This document shows, in pieces, positions 1-7,311 of a DNA stretch of 9,452 bases (its first letter is position 1; each line of letters opens with the position of its first letter). The position numbers and the translations under genes are program-made. The notes below the pieces were generated by a model. That model saw nothing but the letters and a program-made list of their open reading frames with translations, did not search any database and was not told the origin of the DNA. Origin of the DNA: a bacterium (GTDB taxonomy: Bacteria; Patescibacteriota; Minisyncoccia; UBA6257; UBA9933); assembly GCA_021817915.1 (NCBI GenBank), contig JAKAFV010000009.1, positions 1 to 9,452 on the forward strand, written 5' to 3'.

Positions 1-1281
1 CTTTCCGCCCAGCCTTATCAAATTAGGCGATTCAATCATTATAGCCGGGAAATGGTAAATAGTCGCCAATTCCTCGGTGCTTAACACTGAAAACTTCTCG
101 TTCCGAATATGGTTATGCTTGCCGAAACGCCTAGTCCGATATCCCTCAAACAATTTTCGTTTGCGGGAAAAAACAAAAAGTTTTTTATACGGCGGGCACA
201 ATTTGGCAAACCAAGTATTTCTAAGGGTAACCGTATGCTTGTCCGGCCTTAAAGCATTCATATCGTTTGACCTAAATTGATTAAATGAACCCATAATCGC
301 CGAGACATTAGACGAAGTAAAACTTTTAGCGCTATCTATATAAACAAATCTGACAACCGTTTCAAAACCGATTTTTGAAACTTTATTCCCTATGCCTTTG
401 GCGATTTCCTGCTCCGCCGGATGCAAGAACTTTAAAGTCGGCGCGTCAGGTTTTTTTTCGCCAGCCCAAACAGGAACTTCCGCCGGCGCCAAGGCCACAT
501 TTCTTACCCATGCCATTAATTCCGAATCTTTTCCTTTTTTAGCGGTTTTTCTTCCCGCCATTTCTTCTATTTTTTCATACCCTTCTTTCTGCCACATATT
601 TCCGCTCGGCTCGCCTGTCGGGCTGATTAAAACCTGTATTCCAATCCACTCGTCTTCTTTTAAATTAGACATTGTTTCAATAATCGCCGCGAGAGGGTCT
701 AGCCTTTTTTCATCCTGGGTTTCTTCAAAAAACTGGTATGTTTTTATCGGATAATAATTTTCCCTTGCCAAAATAATTTCCGTGCCCCAAAGGTCGTAAG
801 TTTTATCCGGCAAAACCGGAGGCAAAGAATTAATGTAATCTTCAACCGGCACTATTTCCGCGCTAGGATATTGGGCGTAAATCGCCGATTCAACCAAATT
901 TTTAAAGTCCAGCGGAGTCTGGACGTAAAAACGCACTCCGCCGGCGTGCCCCACCATCTCAAAAGATACCCAAGGCTCCACTTTTCCGCTCAAATAAGTA
1001 TCAACCGAAGAAAACCCGAAAGAATAAGTTCCTATCATGGTATTAAAAACCGCCTCCATCGCTTTTGGCGTTTTAAGAATTTCCTTGGGAATTTTCATTT
1101 CAAAAATCCCGCGCTCGGCGCTTTTAATGTATTTTGTCCTTATATAAATAAGCCAAAGATTCCAAGCAATTAAAAAAAGAAGAATCGGCAAAATAATCCA
1201 CCAAATATAACTAAAGACGGCGATAGCGCCATTGATAATGCCAGAGAAAATTTTGAAAAAGACGTCTATTATGGCATTAAT
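1..1281 (-). CDS. Membrane-anchored protein of the type found beside conjugation-like ATPases in CPR bacteria (3' end missing)
   Basis: An open frame of 427 codons runs from about 1281 to the left edge without a stop, so the C-terminus is missing. There is one hydrophobic segment at residues 25-47 (rich in I, L, W), then a basic stretch (YIRTKYIK), then a soluble domain beginning EMKIPKEILKTPKAME. Further on are the patterns EPWVSFEMV, ESAIYAQYPSAE and, near the edge, STEELATIYHFPA. From memory, this pattern belongs to widespread Patescibacteria proteins encoded next to VirD4/HerA-like (DUF87) ATPases and linked to type IV secretion or pili. The ATPase would lie beyond the left edge, so the role is inference. 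No ATG is in frame until 1098, which would remove the membrane segment. The frame opens after a TAG at 1288-1290. An ATT at 1279-1281 preceded by AGGA is one candidate start; a frameshifted join to an ATG at 1309 is another. It lies 42 bp downstream of the regulator gene and is probably co-transcribed with it. Confidence 0.7.
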   Translation of the reverse strand, partial: MNAIIDVFFKIFSGIINGAIAVFSYIWWIILPILLFLIAWNLWLIYIRTKYIKSAERGIFEMKIPKEILKTPKAMEAVFNTMIGTYSFGFSSVDTYLSGKVEPWVSFEMVGHAGGVRFYVQTPLDFKNLVESAIYAQYPSAEIVPVEDYINSLPPVLPDKTYDLWGTEIILARENYYPIKTYQFFEETQDEKRLDPLAAIIETMSNLKEDEWIGIQVLISPTGEPSGNMWQKEGYEKIEEMAGRKTAKKGKDSELMAWVRNVALAPAEVPVWAGEKKPDAPTLKFLHPAEQEIAKGIGNKVSKIGFETVVRFVYIDSAKSFTSSNVSAIMGSFNQFRSNDMNALRPDKHTVTLRNTWFAKLCPPYKKLFVFSRKRKLFEGYRTRRFGKHNHIRNEKFSVLSTEELATIYHFPAIMIESPNLIRLGGK

Positions 1282-1323
1282 TATATCCTAATTTGCCGCC
1301 GAACGCCATAAGCACCGCGTTTC

Positions 1324-2172
1324 TTACTTCGCTTTTTTCTCGTATAGGGCGTAAGTGCCGCGTCCAACCAAAACGAAACGCGGGTCTTTTATAAGTTCAT
1401 TATGCACTGTCTGTTTTTGCGCCAAGCGGTCGTCAAAACCGGCTTCATTTATTTTATCCGCCAATTCGCCAAAGTGAAGCGGCTGGCCGTGTTTTTTCAA
1501 AACCAAATAAGCTTTGCTGTTAATCGTCTTGGGATTTATTTCCTCCCATTCGCTTAGCCCAAAATCTCCGTAAGGATTTTGGCTGAATTTTTTTGAAATC
1601 AAAAGATAGTTTGAACCGGCGGTATCGGAAATCTTTTTATTTTTTGCCACCCTTAAAAGATAGTCGTTAAAGCTCTTATTTTCCAATAACTCGGCTTTCT
1701 TGCTCGCAACCATTTTTTCAAGCTCGGAAAAAAATGAATCCGCCTTATTTATGTCTTTTTCGTCAAAATACCAAAAGCCGTGGAAGTCCCTGTCCGCGGG
1801 CTTGTAAAAAAATCCCCCCGAAATTTCGGAAAAAAACCTTAAATGCCAATGATGGAGTTTTTTGTCGTTAAGCGCCGATTTCATTTCCGAAATAAAAAGG
1901 TCGTCTTTGCGGAGCCCGCCGAATTCATCAAGATGGCCCATGATTTTTTCAAGGAAATCTTTCGCGGATTTTTCTTTTTCCAGATTTTCCCTGATATAAT
2001 CCAAGGCGCTTTCTTCAAGCTGTCTGACCCTTTCCCTAGTTATATTATATCGTTCCCCTATGCCCGCTAAAGTCTCTTTTTCTCCTCCAGATAAACCAAA
2101 ACGCCCCGCCAAAATTTCTTTCTGGCGCGGCTTTAAGTCGCGAATTAAGTTGTTTATTGTTGAACTTAGCAT
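1324..2172 (-). CDS. Sigma-70 region 4-like HTH plus HARE-HTH domain protein
   Basis: This 282-residue protein is probably a DNA- or RNA polymerase-binding regulator. Residues 8-62 read as sigma-70 region 4: LKPRQKEILAGRFGL followed by the helix-turn-helix ETLAGIGERYNITRERVRQLE, the element that reads -35 boxes. Regions 1, 2 and 3 are absent, so it cannot melt a promoter like a full sigma factor. Residues 216-278 (INSKAYLVLKKHGQPLHFGELADKI through GRGTYALYEKK) match the HARE-HTH (HB1/ASXL) winged-helix domain also present in the RNA polymerase delta subunit RpoE of Firmicutes. Residues 65-210 are charged, contain several aromatics, and are not recognised. The fusion suggests a polymerase-associated factor or transcriptional regulator; the target is unknown. 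The ATG at 2172 is preceded by no Shine-Dalgarno sequence but by a promoter placed for leaderless transcription. It follows secF with 41 bp between. Confidence 0.85.
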   Translation of the reverse strand: MLSSTINNLIRDLKPRQKEILAGRFGLSGGEKETLAGIGERYNITRERVRQLEESALDYIRENLEKEKSAKDFLEKIMGHLDEFGGLRKDDLFISEMKSALNDKKLHHWHLRFFSEISGGFFYKPADRDFHGFWYFDEKDINKADSFFSELEKMVASKKAELLENKSFNDYLLRVAKNKKISDTAGSNYLLISKKFSQNPYGDFGLSEWEEINPKTINSKAYLVLKKHGQPLHFGELADKINEAGFDDRLAQKQTVHNELIKDPRFVLVGRGTYALYEKKAK

Positions 2173-2178
2173 AGATAT

Positions 2179-2207
2179 AGAGTACCAAGCTTTAACAAAT
2201 TTGTCAA
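2179..2207 (-). promoter_or_regulatory. Predicted sigma70-type promoter of the sigma4/HARE gene, with overlapping palindrome
   Basis: On the minus strand TTGACA (2207-2202, perfect -35) is followed after 17 bp by TACTCT (2184-2179, 3 of 6 matches to TATAAT, including the key first, second and last bases). A start 7 nt downstream falls on the A of the ATG at 2172, giving a leaderless mRNA. The -35 box lies in an imperfect 16-bp palindrome, TTGACAAATTTGTTAA (2207-2192), whose core ACAAATTTGT is perfect, so an operator is possible. Seen in sequence; activity is inferred. Confidence 0.5.
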
Positions 2208-2213
2208 ATGTTT

Positions 2214-3125
2214 CTACTTATTCCCTTTTGAGCGAAAAATAAGCAACAGCGGGCTGGCCACGAAGATTGAAGAATAAGTTCCCATAACCACGCCGACTAA
2301 AATCGTCAAAATAAAATACTTTAAAGTTATCGGGCCGAAAAAGAACATCGTCAAAAGAGTCAAAATCAAGGTTAAAGAGGTATTAACCGAACGGACAAAC
2401 GTCTGATTAATACTGTTATTGATTATTTCAGCCAAATCAAACTTTCCTTTCTGAAACATGAGATTCTCGCGAATTCTGTCGAAAACGACGATTGTATCAT
2501 GAACCGAAAAACCCATAATAACCAAAAGCGCGACGATAAAATTAGTGTCTATTTCAATGCCTAGATATTTCCCCAAAACCGCCAAGAGCCCAGCCGGGAT
2601 TATAATGTCGTGCAAAAGGCTCAGCAATGTGATAATTCCATATTTCCAAGATTTTATCGGATAAGAAACTTTGCGGAAAGCAAAAGCGATGTATAAAGAA
2701 ATTCCCAGCAAAACCATCGCTATCGCCCAAAAAGCGCTGTTTTTTAATTCTTCTCCGACAGCCGGACCGATATTCTGAAAGCTTAATTCTTCTATATCGC
2801 CGAATTTATTTCTGAGCGCCGAAAGGTATTGCTGGTGCGCGTCTTCCGAAATATGGGGCAAGCGGACTACAAACCCCCCGTTTTCCGCCGGAAAAATAAT
2901 AACATCTTCTATTTTTAAATCGGCTTGAAAGAAATTTTTTAATTCGTCGCTTGTCGCCTGCGTTGTTTGTTGTAAGTTGTTTGTTGTTTGTTTAATCTGC
3001 CACATCGTGCCCCCTGAAAAATCAATTCCGGGTTTTAATCCAAAAATACCTATCGCCAAAAAGCTCGCCAGAACCAGAATTCCCGCGATAGACAAAAATA
3101 TTTTTCTATTGCCGATTATATTCAT
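2214..3125 (-). CDS. secF: Protein translocase subunit SecF
   Basis: SecF is the partner of SecD in the membrane complex that uses the proton gradient to help SecYEG-SecA pull proteins across the cytoplasmic membrane. The length of 303 residues is normal. There is one N-terminal membrane helix (about 9-28), then the SecD/SecF signature GIDFSGGT (33-40) and a short extracytoplasmic domain (about 41-130). VGEEL (123-127) marks its end, and five further hydrophobic segments follow (about 131-150, 163-185, 193-212, 245-263, 269-297). The motif GFSVHDTIVVFDRIREN (205-221) is the SecF version of the conserved helix-4 motif. Residues 46-56 are a low-complexity QTTNNLQQTTQ encoded by a short DNA repeat. 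It starts at an ATG with no clear Shine-Dalgarno sequence in a very A/T-rich region. It is downstream of secD, separated by 134 bp rather than the usual few bases. Confidence 0.97.
   Translation of the reverse strand: MNIIGNRKIFLSIAGILVLASFLAIGIFGLKPGIDFSGGTMWQIKQTTNNLQQTTQATSDELKNFFQADLKIEDVIIFPAENGGFVVRLPHISEDAHQQYLSALRNKFGDIEELSFQNIGPAVGEELKNSAFWAIAMVLLGISLYIAFAFRKVSYPIKSWKYGIITLLSLLHDIIIPAGLLAVLGKYLGIEIDTNFIVALLVIMGFSVHDTIVVFDRIRENLMFQKGKFDLAEIINNSINQTFVRSVNTSLTLILTLLTMFFFGPITLKYFILTILVGVVMGTYSSIFVASPLLLIFRSKGNK
2962..2987. repeat. 12-bp direct repeat with 14-bp period inside secF
   Basis: GTTGTTTGTTGT occurs at 2962-2973 and again at 2976-2987, followed by a third partial GTTTG. It encodes the Gln/Thr/Asn-rich residues 46-56 of SecF, just after the GGT signature. 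The period is not a multiple of three, so gain or loss of one unit would shift the frame. Confidence 0.75.
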
Positions 3126-3136
3126 AATATTAATTT

Positions 3137-3262
3137 AAAATGTAAATATCAAAGTGAAAAATGACAATATAAAATGATAAAGTTTTATAATGTTAAAATC
3201 TTTATATTTTACTCATTTTTAATTTTGAATTGTAATTTTGATTTTTGATTTTTAAATTTTTA
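3137..3262. repeat. A/T-only-like imperfect palindrome filling the secD-secF spacer
   Basis: The spacer (3126-3259) is almost entirely A/T. Its left arm (3137-3183; AAAATGTAAATATCAAAG and following) resembles the reverse complement of the right part (about 3200-3262, with units such as AATTTTTGATTTTT). The arms could fold into a long, weak hairpin. The right arm runs into the last codon and stop of secD. No start codon with a ribosome site or other gene is visible. It may be a transcript-end or mRNA-stability structure between secD and secF; that role is inferred. Confidence 0.5.
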
Positions 3263-4507
3263 ATTTTTTAAAAATACTCTTAACATCGTCCTTGTAACTG
3301 TTATTGCCGAAAACATTGAAACGATAACTCCGATTAACAGCGCCAAGGCGAAGCCCCTGATAAAACTGCCTGTGAAATAATACAAAATTACGGTGGTTAT
3401 CATCGTTGAAACGTTTGAATCGCGGATTGAAGGCCAAGCGCGCCTAAAGCCCTCTTCAATTGCCGAGGATTTTGCCAAGCCTTTTTTAAGCTCTTCCTTT
3501 GTCCTTTCAAAAATCAAAATATTCGCGTCAACCGCCATTCCAATTGAAAGGATAAATCCCGCGATTCCGGCAAGCGTCATTGTAATGCCGAGTTTGAAAA
3601 CCGCGGCGGTTAAAATTATGTAAATAATCAGCGCTAAAGAAGCAAAAACTCCCAAGACGCGGTAATAAAGAAGCATAAAAATCATGATTATTATCGTCCC
3701 TAAGACCCCGCTGTAAATCGCCTTATCAAGCGATTGCTGGCCAAGGCTCGCGCCAATTGTTTGCTGGCTTATCAAGCTAATTGGAGCTGGCAAAGCGCCC
3801 GCGTTAAACCTTTCAACCATGCTCTTCGCGTCGTCGGCGCTGAATTTTCCGGTAATCCGCGCGCTGCCTCCGGAAATTTTTTCCTGAACCGTCGGCATTT
3901 CTATTAAAGCGTTATCCAAAAAAATCGCTATCGGCTTGCCGACGTTTTTGGCAGTCAATTCTTCAAAAATTTTCGCGCCCTCGTCGTTGAATTGGATATT
4001 AACCTCGGGGCTTCCGGTATTTTGGTCAAACCCTACTTGCGCGCTCTTAACATAACGGCCGGTCAAATTCGTCTGGATAAATTGAGGCTGTTGTCCAACT
4101 GTTGAGCTTGCCTGGCCCGCGGGCTGAACAACTTCCCGAAAATCAAGAAGCGGAGTTTCTCCTATCATTTTAATCGCCTGATTTACGTCTTTTATTCCCG
4201 CGAGTTCAACTATTAACCTATAAGAATCGCCCTCTTTAGAAGAGAGAACTTGGGGTTCGCCGACGCCGAACAAATTAACACGGCGTTCAATAACGTCTCT
4301 TAAACCGGCGGCGACCAAATCTTTTTCAGAAGAAGCGACTTGCGACATATCAACCTGGTAAATAAGATGCGTACCGCCTACCAAGTCCAAGCCCAAGCGC
4401 CAAGGCAAAAATTTTCCGCCCAGCCATTTCGGATAAACAAAAATTCCGGCAACAATCGCCAAAATAATTACTCCTATTAATAAAATCGAATAATTTTCTC
4501 TTTTCAT
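3260..4507 (-). CDS. secD: Protein translocase subunit SecD
   Basis: SecD forms the proton-driven SecDF complex that assists the late steps of Sec export. The protein is 415 residues, a compact version compared with the roughly 600 of E. coli SecD. In order: one N-terminal membrane helix (7-26), the signature LGLDLVGGTHLIYQ (38-51, Asp41), the periplasmic P1 region ending about 250, and a five-helix membrane block (about 265-412). That block contains LSIGMAVDANILIFERTKEE (320-339), whose Asp327 is the conserved membrane acidic residue. The ATG at 4507 is chosen because residues MKRENYS lead straight into the first helix. An in-frame TTG at 4522 would add only MGLNF and lies inside the repeat, so it is less likely. 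GGGATTG, 8-14 nt before the ATG, is the only weak ribosome-site candidate, and it is the edge of the flanking repeat. It sits upstream of secF, as in most bacteria. Confidence 0.96.
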   Translation of the reverse strand: MKRENYSILLIGVIILAIVAGIFVYPKWLGGKFLPWRLGLDLVGGTHLIYQVDMSQVASSEKDLVAAGLRDVIERRVNLFGVGEPQVLSSKEGDSYRLIVELAGIKDVNQAIKMIGETPLLDFREVVQPAGQASSTVGQQPQFIQTNLTGRYVKSAQVGFDQNTGSPEVNIQFNDEGAKIFEELTAKNVGKPIAIFLDNALIEMPTVQEKISGGSARITGKFSADDAKSMVERFNAGALPAPISLISQQTIGASLGQQSLDKAIYSGVLGTIIIMIFMLLYYRVLGVFASLALIIYIILTAAVFKLGITMTLAGIAGFILSIGMAVDANILIFERTKEELKKGLAKSSAIEEGFRRAWPSIRDSNVSTMITTVILYYFTGSFIRGFALALLIGVIVSMFSAITVTRTMLRVFLKN

Positions 4508-4513
4508 AAAATT

Positions 4514-4618
4514 CAATCCCAACCAACGAATTCATCCGAATCTACGAAAGTATCCGAAAGACGTTTTCTATATATTTCGGATTTGTTCGGATTATTCGGA
4601 TGCGTAATTTTCGGATTG
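4514..4618. repeat. Spacer-filling palindromic element, copy 1 (nrdJ-secD gap)
   Basis: This 105-bp element fills the nrdJ-secD gap. Its ends are near-matching inverted repeats, CAATCCCAA (4514-4522) and TTCGGATTG (4610-4618; 8 of 9 complementary). The interior is made of ATCCGAA or TTCGGAT units in both orientations, giving a long imperfect hairpin whose loop lies around 4560-4575. The right end touches the nrdJ TAG and the left end is 7 bp from the secD ATG. It is related to the element at 7203-7307: an exact 20-nt match is shared in inverted orientation (4526-4545 here) and 20 of 21 bases match in direct orientation (AATCTACGAA-x-GTATCCGAA). There is no T-run, so it is not a classic terminator. 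Confidence 0.8.
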
Positions 4619-7195
4619 CTACGAGCACATTCCCCAGCTACAGGCCGGACATTTTCTACAGCCTTCCTGGAAAACTAATTCTATATTGCAATTAGGACAC
4701 ATTTTAACTTCTCCTGTTTTTTCTGAATTATCTTCCGCCGTGAGAGCAAAAACATTGGCCGCTCCAGCCTCATGATAAACCGCAAACCCCTTGGCTTTTT
4801 CGTCTTTAACAACGCTTAACCTTACACCATCTTTTTGTTTTTCGCCAGCCCCCTTTCTAGAACCGCCTATCAACACTTGAGTTTGTAAAGATTTATCGCG
4901 ATAAACGGTCACACCCTTACATCCAAGCTCGTAAGCCAAAAAATACGCCTTTCTTACGTCTTCAACAGTCGCGTTTGAAGGAAAATTATTTGTTTTTGAT
5001 ATTGAAGCATCAACCCATTTTTGAAAAGACGCCAAAACTCTAACGTGCTGTTCCGGAGCAATGTCGTGCGCGACGACAAAAACTTTTTTTAATTTTTGAG
5101 GAATATAAGGAACGCTGTGAATGGTGCCTCCGGCTTCCGCCACCTCTTTAATAAGCGCTTCATCCATCAAACCCTCGGTCTGCATCGCTTCGTTGAAAAC
5201 CGGATCTATGTAAAAGAAATTTCCGATGGCAATGCTCTTTTCAAACACCAAGCTATAAACCGGTTCAATGCCTGAAGATGTTCCCGCCAGCATACTAAGC
5301 GAACCCGTCGGCGCGATCGTCGTGGTATAAATATTTCTAATGCCGTATCTTTGTATTTTTTTCGACAAATCCGCCCAATCAAAATGCCAGGATTTTTTGT
5401 CCTTGGAGGCGCTGAAAGGCAGTTTGCCTTCCTTGTAAAACGATTTTTCAAAATAAGGGGCGCGGCCGCGTTCTTTAGACATTTCAATTGAAACAATTTT
5501 TGAATAGTACGCGACAAATTCCATTATTTGCTCCATAAATTCCAAGCCGTCTTTATCGTTATAAGAAATGCCAAGCTCGTAAAACAAATCTCCCAAGCCC
5601 ATTATCCCAAGCCCGATTTTCCTGGTATTCAAAGTCATTTCTTCTATTTCCGGCAACGGATGCTTTGTAATATCAATAATATTGTCCAAAAAACGGGTCG
5701 CTTTTTCTATGGTTTTTTTAAATAATTCCCAATCAAACTGGGGCTTCTTATTATTGTTATGGTTCTTTTTTACGAAAGCGGAAACGTTTATTGAACCCAA
5801 ATTACAGCTTTCATTCGGGTAAAGAGTCAATTCCGAACAAGGATTCGTCGTAGTGAGCGGGCCGAGAGATTTTAATAATGGATTAAATTCGTTTATGCGG
5901 TCAAAAAACAAAACTCCGGGCTCGGCAGATTCCCAGGCTTGATAAACCAATTCGCCAATAAGTTTTTTAGGATCAACTTTCGCCGAAACCTTGCCGTTGC
6001 GCGGATTTATCAAAGGGTATAGCTCGTTCTTTTTGTAAGCTTCCCATAATTCCGGCATAATCATTACCGAAATATTAAAATTCCTTAACGCTTTGTTGCC
6101 CTCTTTCGCGTGAATAAATTTTTCGATGTCGGGATGGTTTGAATTCATAATTCCCATATTCGCGCCCCTTCTCATTCCGCCTTGTTTTATGACGTCTGTC
6201 ATATTGTCAAACATCGACATAAAGCTGATAGGGCCGGAAGAAGAACCGCTTGTGGTTTTGATGTAATCGCCTTCGGGGCGCAAACTAGAAAAATTGTATC
6301 CCAAGCCTCCGCCGGATTTAAAAATAACCGCCGCTGATTTTAAAGTGTCCATTATAGAATCTATGGAATCTTCTATGCCCAAGGCAAAACAAGCCGAACC
6401 CATTCCCAAGGGCCCGCCAAAATTCGCCAAAGTCGGAGTATTGGGCAAAAACAGCCTGCTGACCATTAAATCGTAATATTCTTTTATTTCCTGCGCGTAT
6501 TTATCAAATTGGCCTTTTTTCAAAAGTTCCAAAAATTTGGGCCAAGAAACTTTTATTTCTCTTTTTTTTGAAAACCTTTCATAAACCCTTTTCAACGCCT
6601 CAAGATGATATCTGTTCAGTTTGTATTCTCCGATGGAAAACTTGTTTTCAAATTTTACCGAGTCAAATTCTTCAAATCGGTGCTCCGGAGCCTGGCCGTT
6701 TTTCTGAAAAACTTTCGGGTCAAAAAATAGCGAAGTAAGGGTTACGTGCGTCGCCACTCTTTCAAAAAGCTGTTTTGGAGATTCTATTACTTTTCTTTCT
6801 TCGTCTTTATTTAAATAACGGCTCGCCAAAACCCGCAAAGCATTAACATCAAATTTTTTATCAACCTCGTCTATTTCTTCTTTATTAAGAACTTGTTTTT
6901 TCTGGTTTCTTATTTCCGCGCGCTCCTGGCGGTAAAGAATATAAGCTTTGGCTATGCGGGCATGGGCAGTGTCTATCAAAACCTGTTCAACCATGTTCTG
7001 GATTTCTTCAATTGCCGGCACGCCCCCGCGCTTAACAACTTTTTTAAGCCTTAAAGCGACTTCTTTCGCCAAGGTTTCAGCCATTTGCCAATTCGGTTCG
7101 CCGACGGCAACCGACGCTTTAAAAATAGCGTTTATTATTTTTTCAATTTTAAACGGCACTACATGGCCGTTGCGTTTTTTAATTGTTTTAAACAT
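4619..7195 (-). CDS. nrdJ: Adenosylcobalamin-dependent (class II) ribonucleoside reductase
   Basis: This 858-residue enzyme makes deoxyribonucleotides from ribonucleotides, using a radical generated from adenosylcobalamin (B12), so no NrdB partner or oxygen is needed. Residues 1-95 (FKTIKKRNGHVVPFKIEKI and following) form an ATP-cone allosteric domain. The barrel carries the three expected cysteines: Cys269 (GSACFALG) and Cys464 (NESCNLGSIN) as the redox pair, and Cys453 in NPCSE (451-455) as the thiyl radical site with Asn451 and Glu455. Also visible are the Gly-rich SGGGLGYNFSSLRP (294-307) and APTGSLSMLAGTSSGIEP (628-645). The C-terminal tail has Cys833, 836, 846, 849, 852 and 857 in a zinc-ribbon-like cluster typical of NrdJ. 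Its last cysteines probably re-reduce the active site. There is no intein and the length is normal. CPR bacteria often lack B12 synthesis, so cobalamin is probably scavenged (inference). Repeat elements flank it on both sides. Confidence 0.96.
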   Translation of the reverse strand: MFKTIKKRNGHVVPFKIEKIINAIFKASVAVGEPNWQMAETLAKEVALRLKKVVKRGGVPAIEEIQNMVEQVLIDTAHARIAKAYILYRQERAEIRNQKKQVLNKEEIDEVDKKFDVNALRVLASRYLNKDEERKVIESPKQLFERVATHVTLTSLFFDPKVFQKNGQAPEHRFEEFDSVKFENKFSIGEYKLNRYHLEALKRVYERFSKKREIKVSWPKFLELLKKGQFDKYAQEIKEYYDLMVSRLFLPNTPTLANFGGPLGMGSACFALGIEDSIDSIMDTLKSAAVIFKSGGGLGYNFSSLRPEGDYIKTTSGSSSGPISFMSMFDNMTDVIKQGGMRRGANMGIMNSNHPDIEKFIHAKEGNKALRNFNISVMIMPELWEAYKKNELYPLINPRNGKVSAKVDPKKLIGELVYQAWESAEPGVLFFDRINEFNPLLKSLGPLTTTNPCSELTLYPNESCNLGSINVSAFVKKNHNNNKKPQFDWELFKKTIEKATRFLDNIIDITKHPLPEIEEMTLNTRKIGLGIMGLGDLFYELGISYNDKDGLEFMEQIMEFVAYYSKIVSIEMSKERGRAPYFEKSFYKEGKLPFSASKDKKSWHFDWADLSKKIQRYGIRNIYTTTIAPTGSLSMLAGTSSGIEPVYSLVFEKSIAIGNFFYIDPVFNEAMQTEGLMDEALIKEVAEAGGTIHSVPYIPQKLKKVFVVAHDIAPEQHVRVLASFQKWVDASISKTNNFPSNATVEDVRKAYFLAYELGCKGVTVYRDKSLQTQVLIGGSRKGAGEKQKDGVRLSVVKDEKAKGFAVYHEAGAANVFALTAEDNSEKTGEVKMCPNCNIELVFQEGCRKCPACSWGMCS

Positions 7196-7202
7196 ATAAA
7201 TA

Positions 7203-7307
7203 TAATCCCAATCTACGAATGTATCCGAATTTTCGAATGGCTACAAATACTTTTTATAAGTATTCGAATTTATTTGTAGATTCGGATGAATTCGTAGTTT
7301 CGGATTG
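7203..7307. repeat. Spacer-filling palindromic element, copy 2 (ftsZ-nrdJ gap)
   Basis: This element has the same length (105 bp) and the same end pattern as the one at 4514-4618: left end TAATCCCAA, right end TTCGGATTG. It fills the ftsZ-nrdJ gap, ends 4 bp from the ftsZ TAA and lies 7 bp from the nrdJ ATG. The centre is a clear hairpin, AATACTT (7246-7252) pairing with AAGTATT (7258-7264) around a TTTAT loop. Longer outer arms are built from TCTACGAAT and ATTCGTAGA-type units. The middle has diverged from copy 1, while ends and several blocks are conserved, suggesting a mobile or recombining repeat family rather than chance. Confidence 0.8.
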
Positions 7308-7311
7308 CTTA

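Noticed and set aside
392..754. Plus-strand open frame of 120 codons
   Set aside because: It is antisense to the left-edge gene, whose minus-strand frame is open for 427 codons with recognisable protein patterns.
4508..4522. TTG start adding five residues to SecD
   Set aside because: It lies in the repeat edge; the ATG at 4507 leads directly into the membrane helix as in other SecD proteins.
4514..4618. Rho-independent terminator after nrdJ
   Set aside because: The hairpin is long and A/T-rich with no following T-run on the minus strand; it fits a repeat element better.
5206..5517. Minus-strand 103-codon frame
   Set aside because: It overlaps nrdJ in another frame and has no recognisable domain.
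4619..7195. Intein or split gene in nrdJ
   Set aside because: The frame is continuous, length is normal, and the active-site blocks are uninterrupted.
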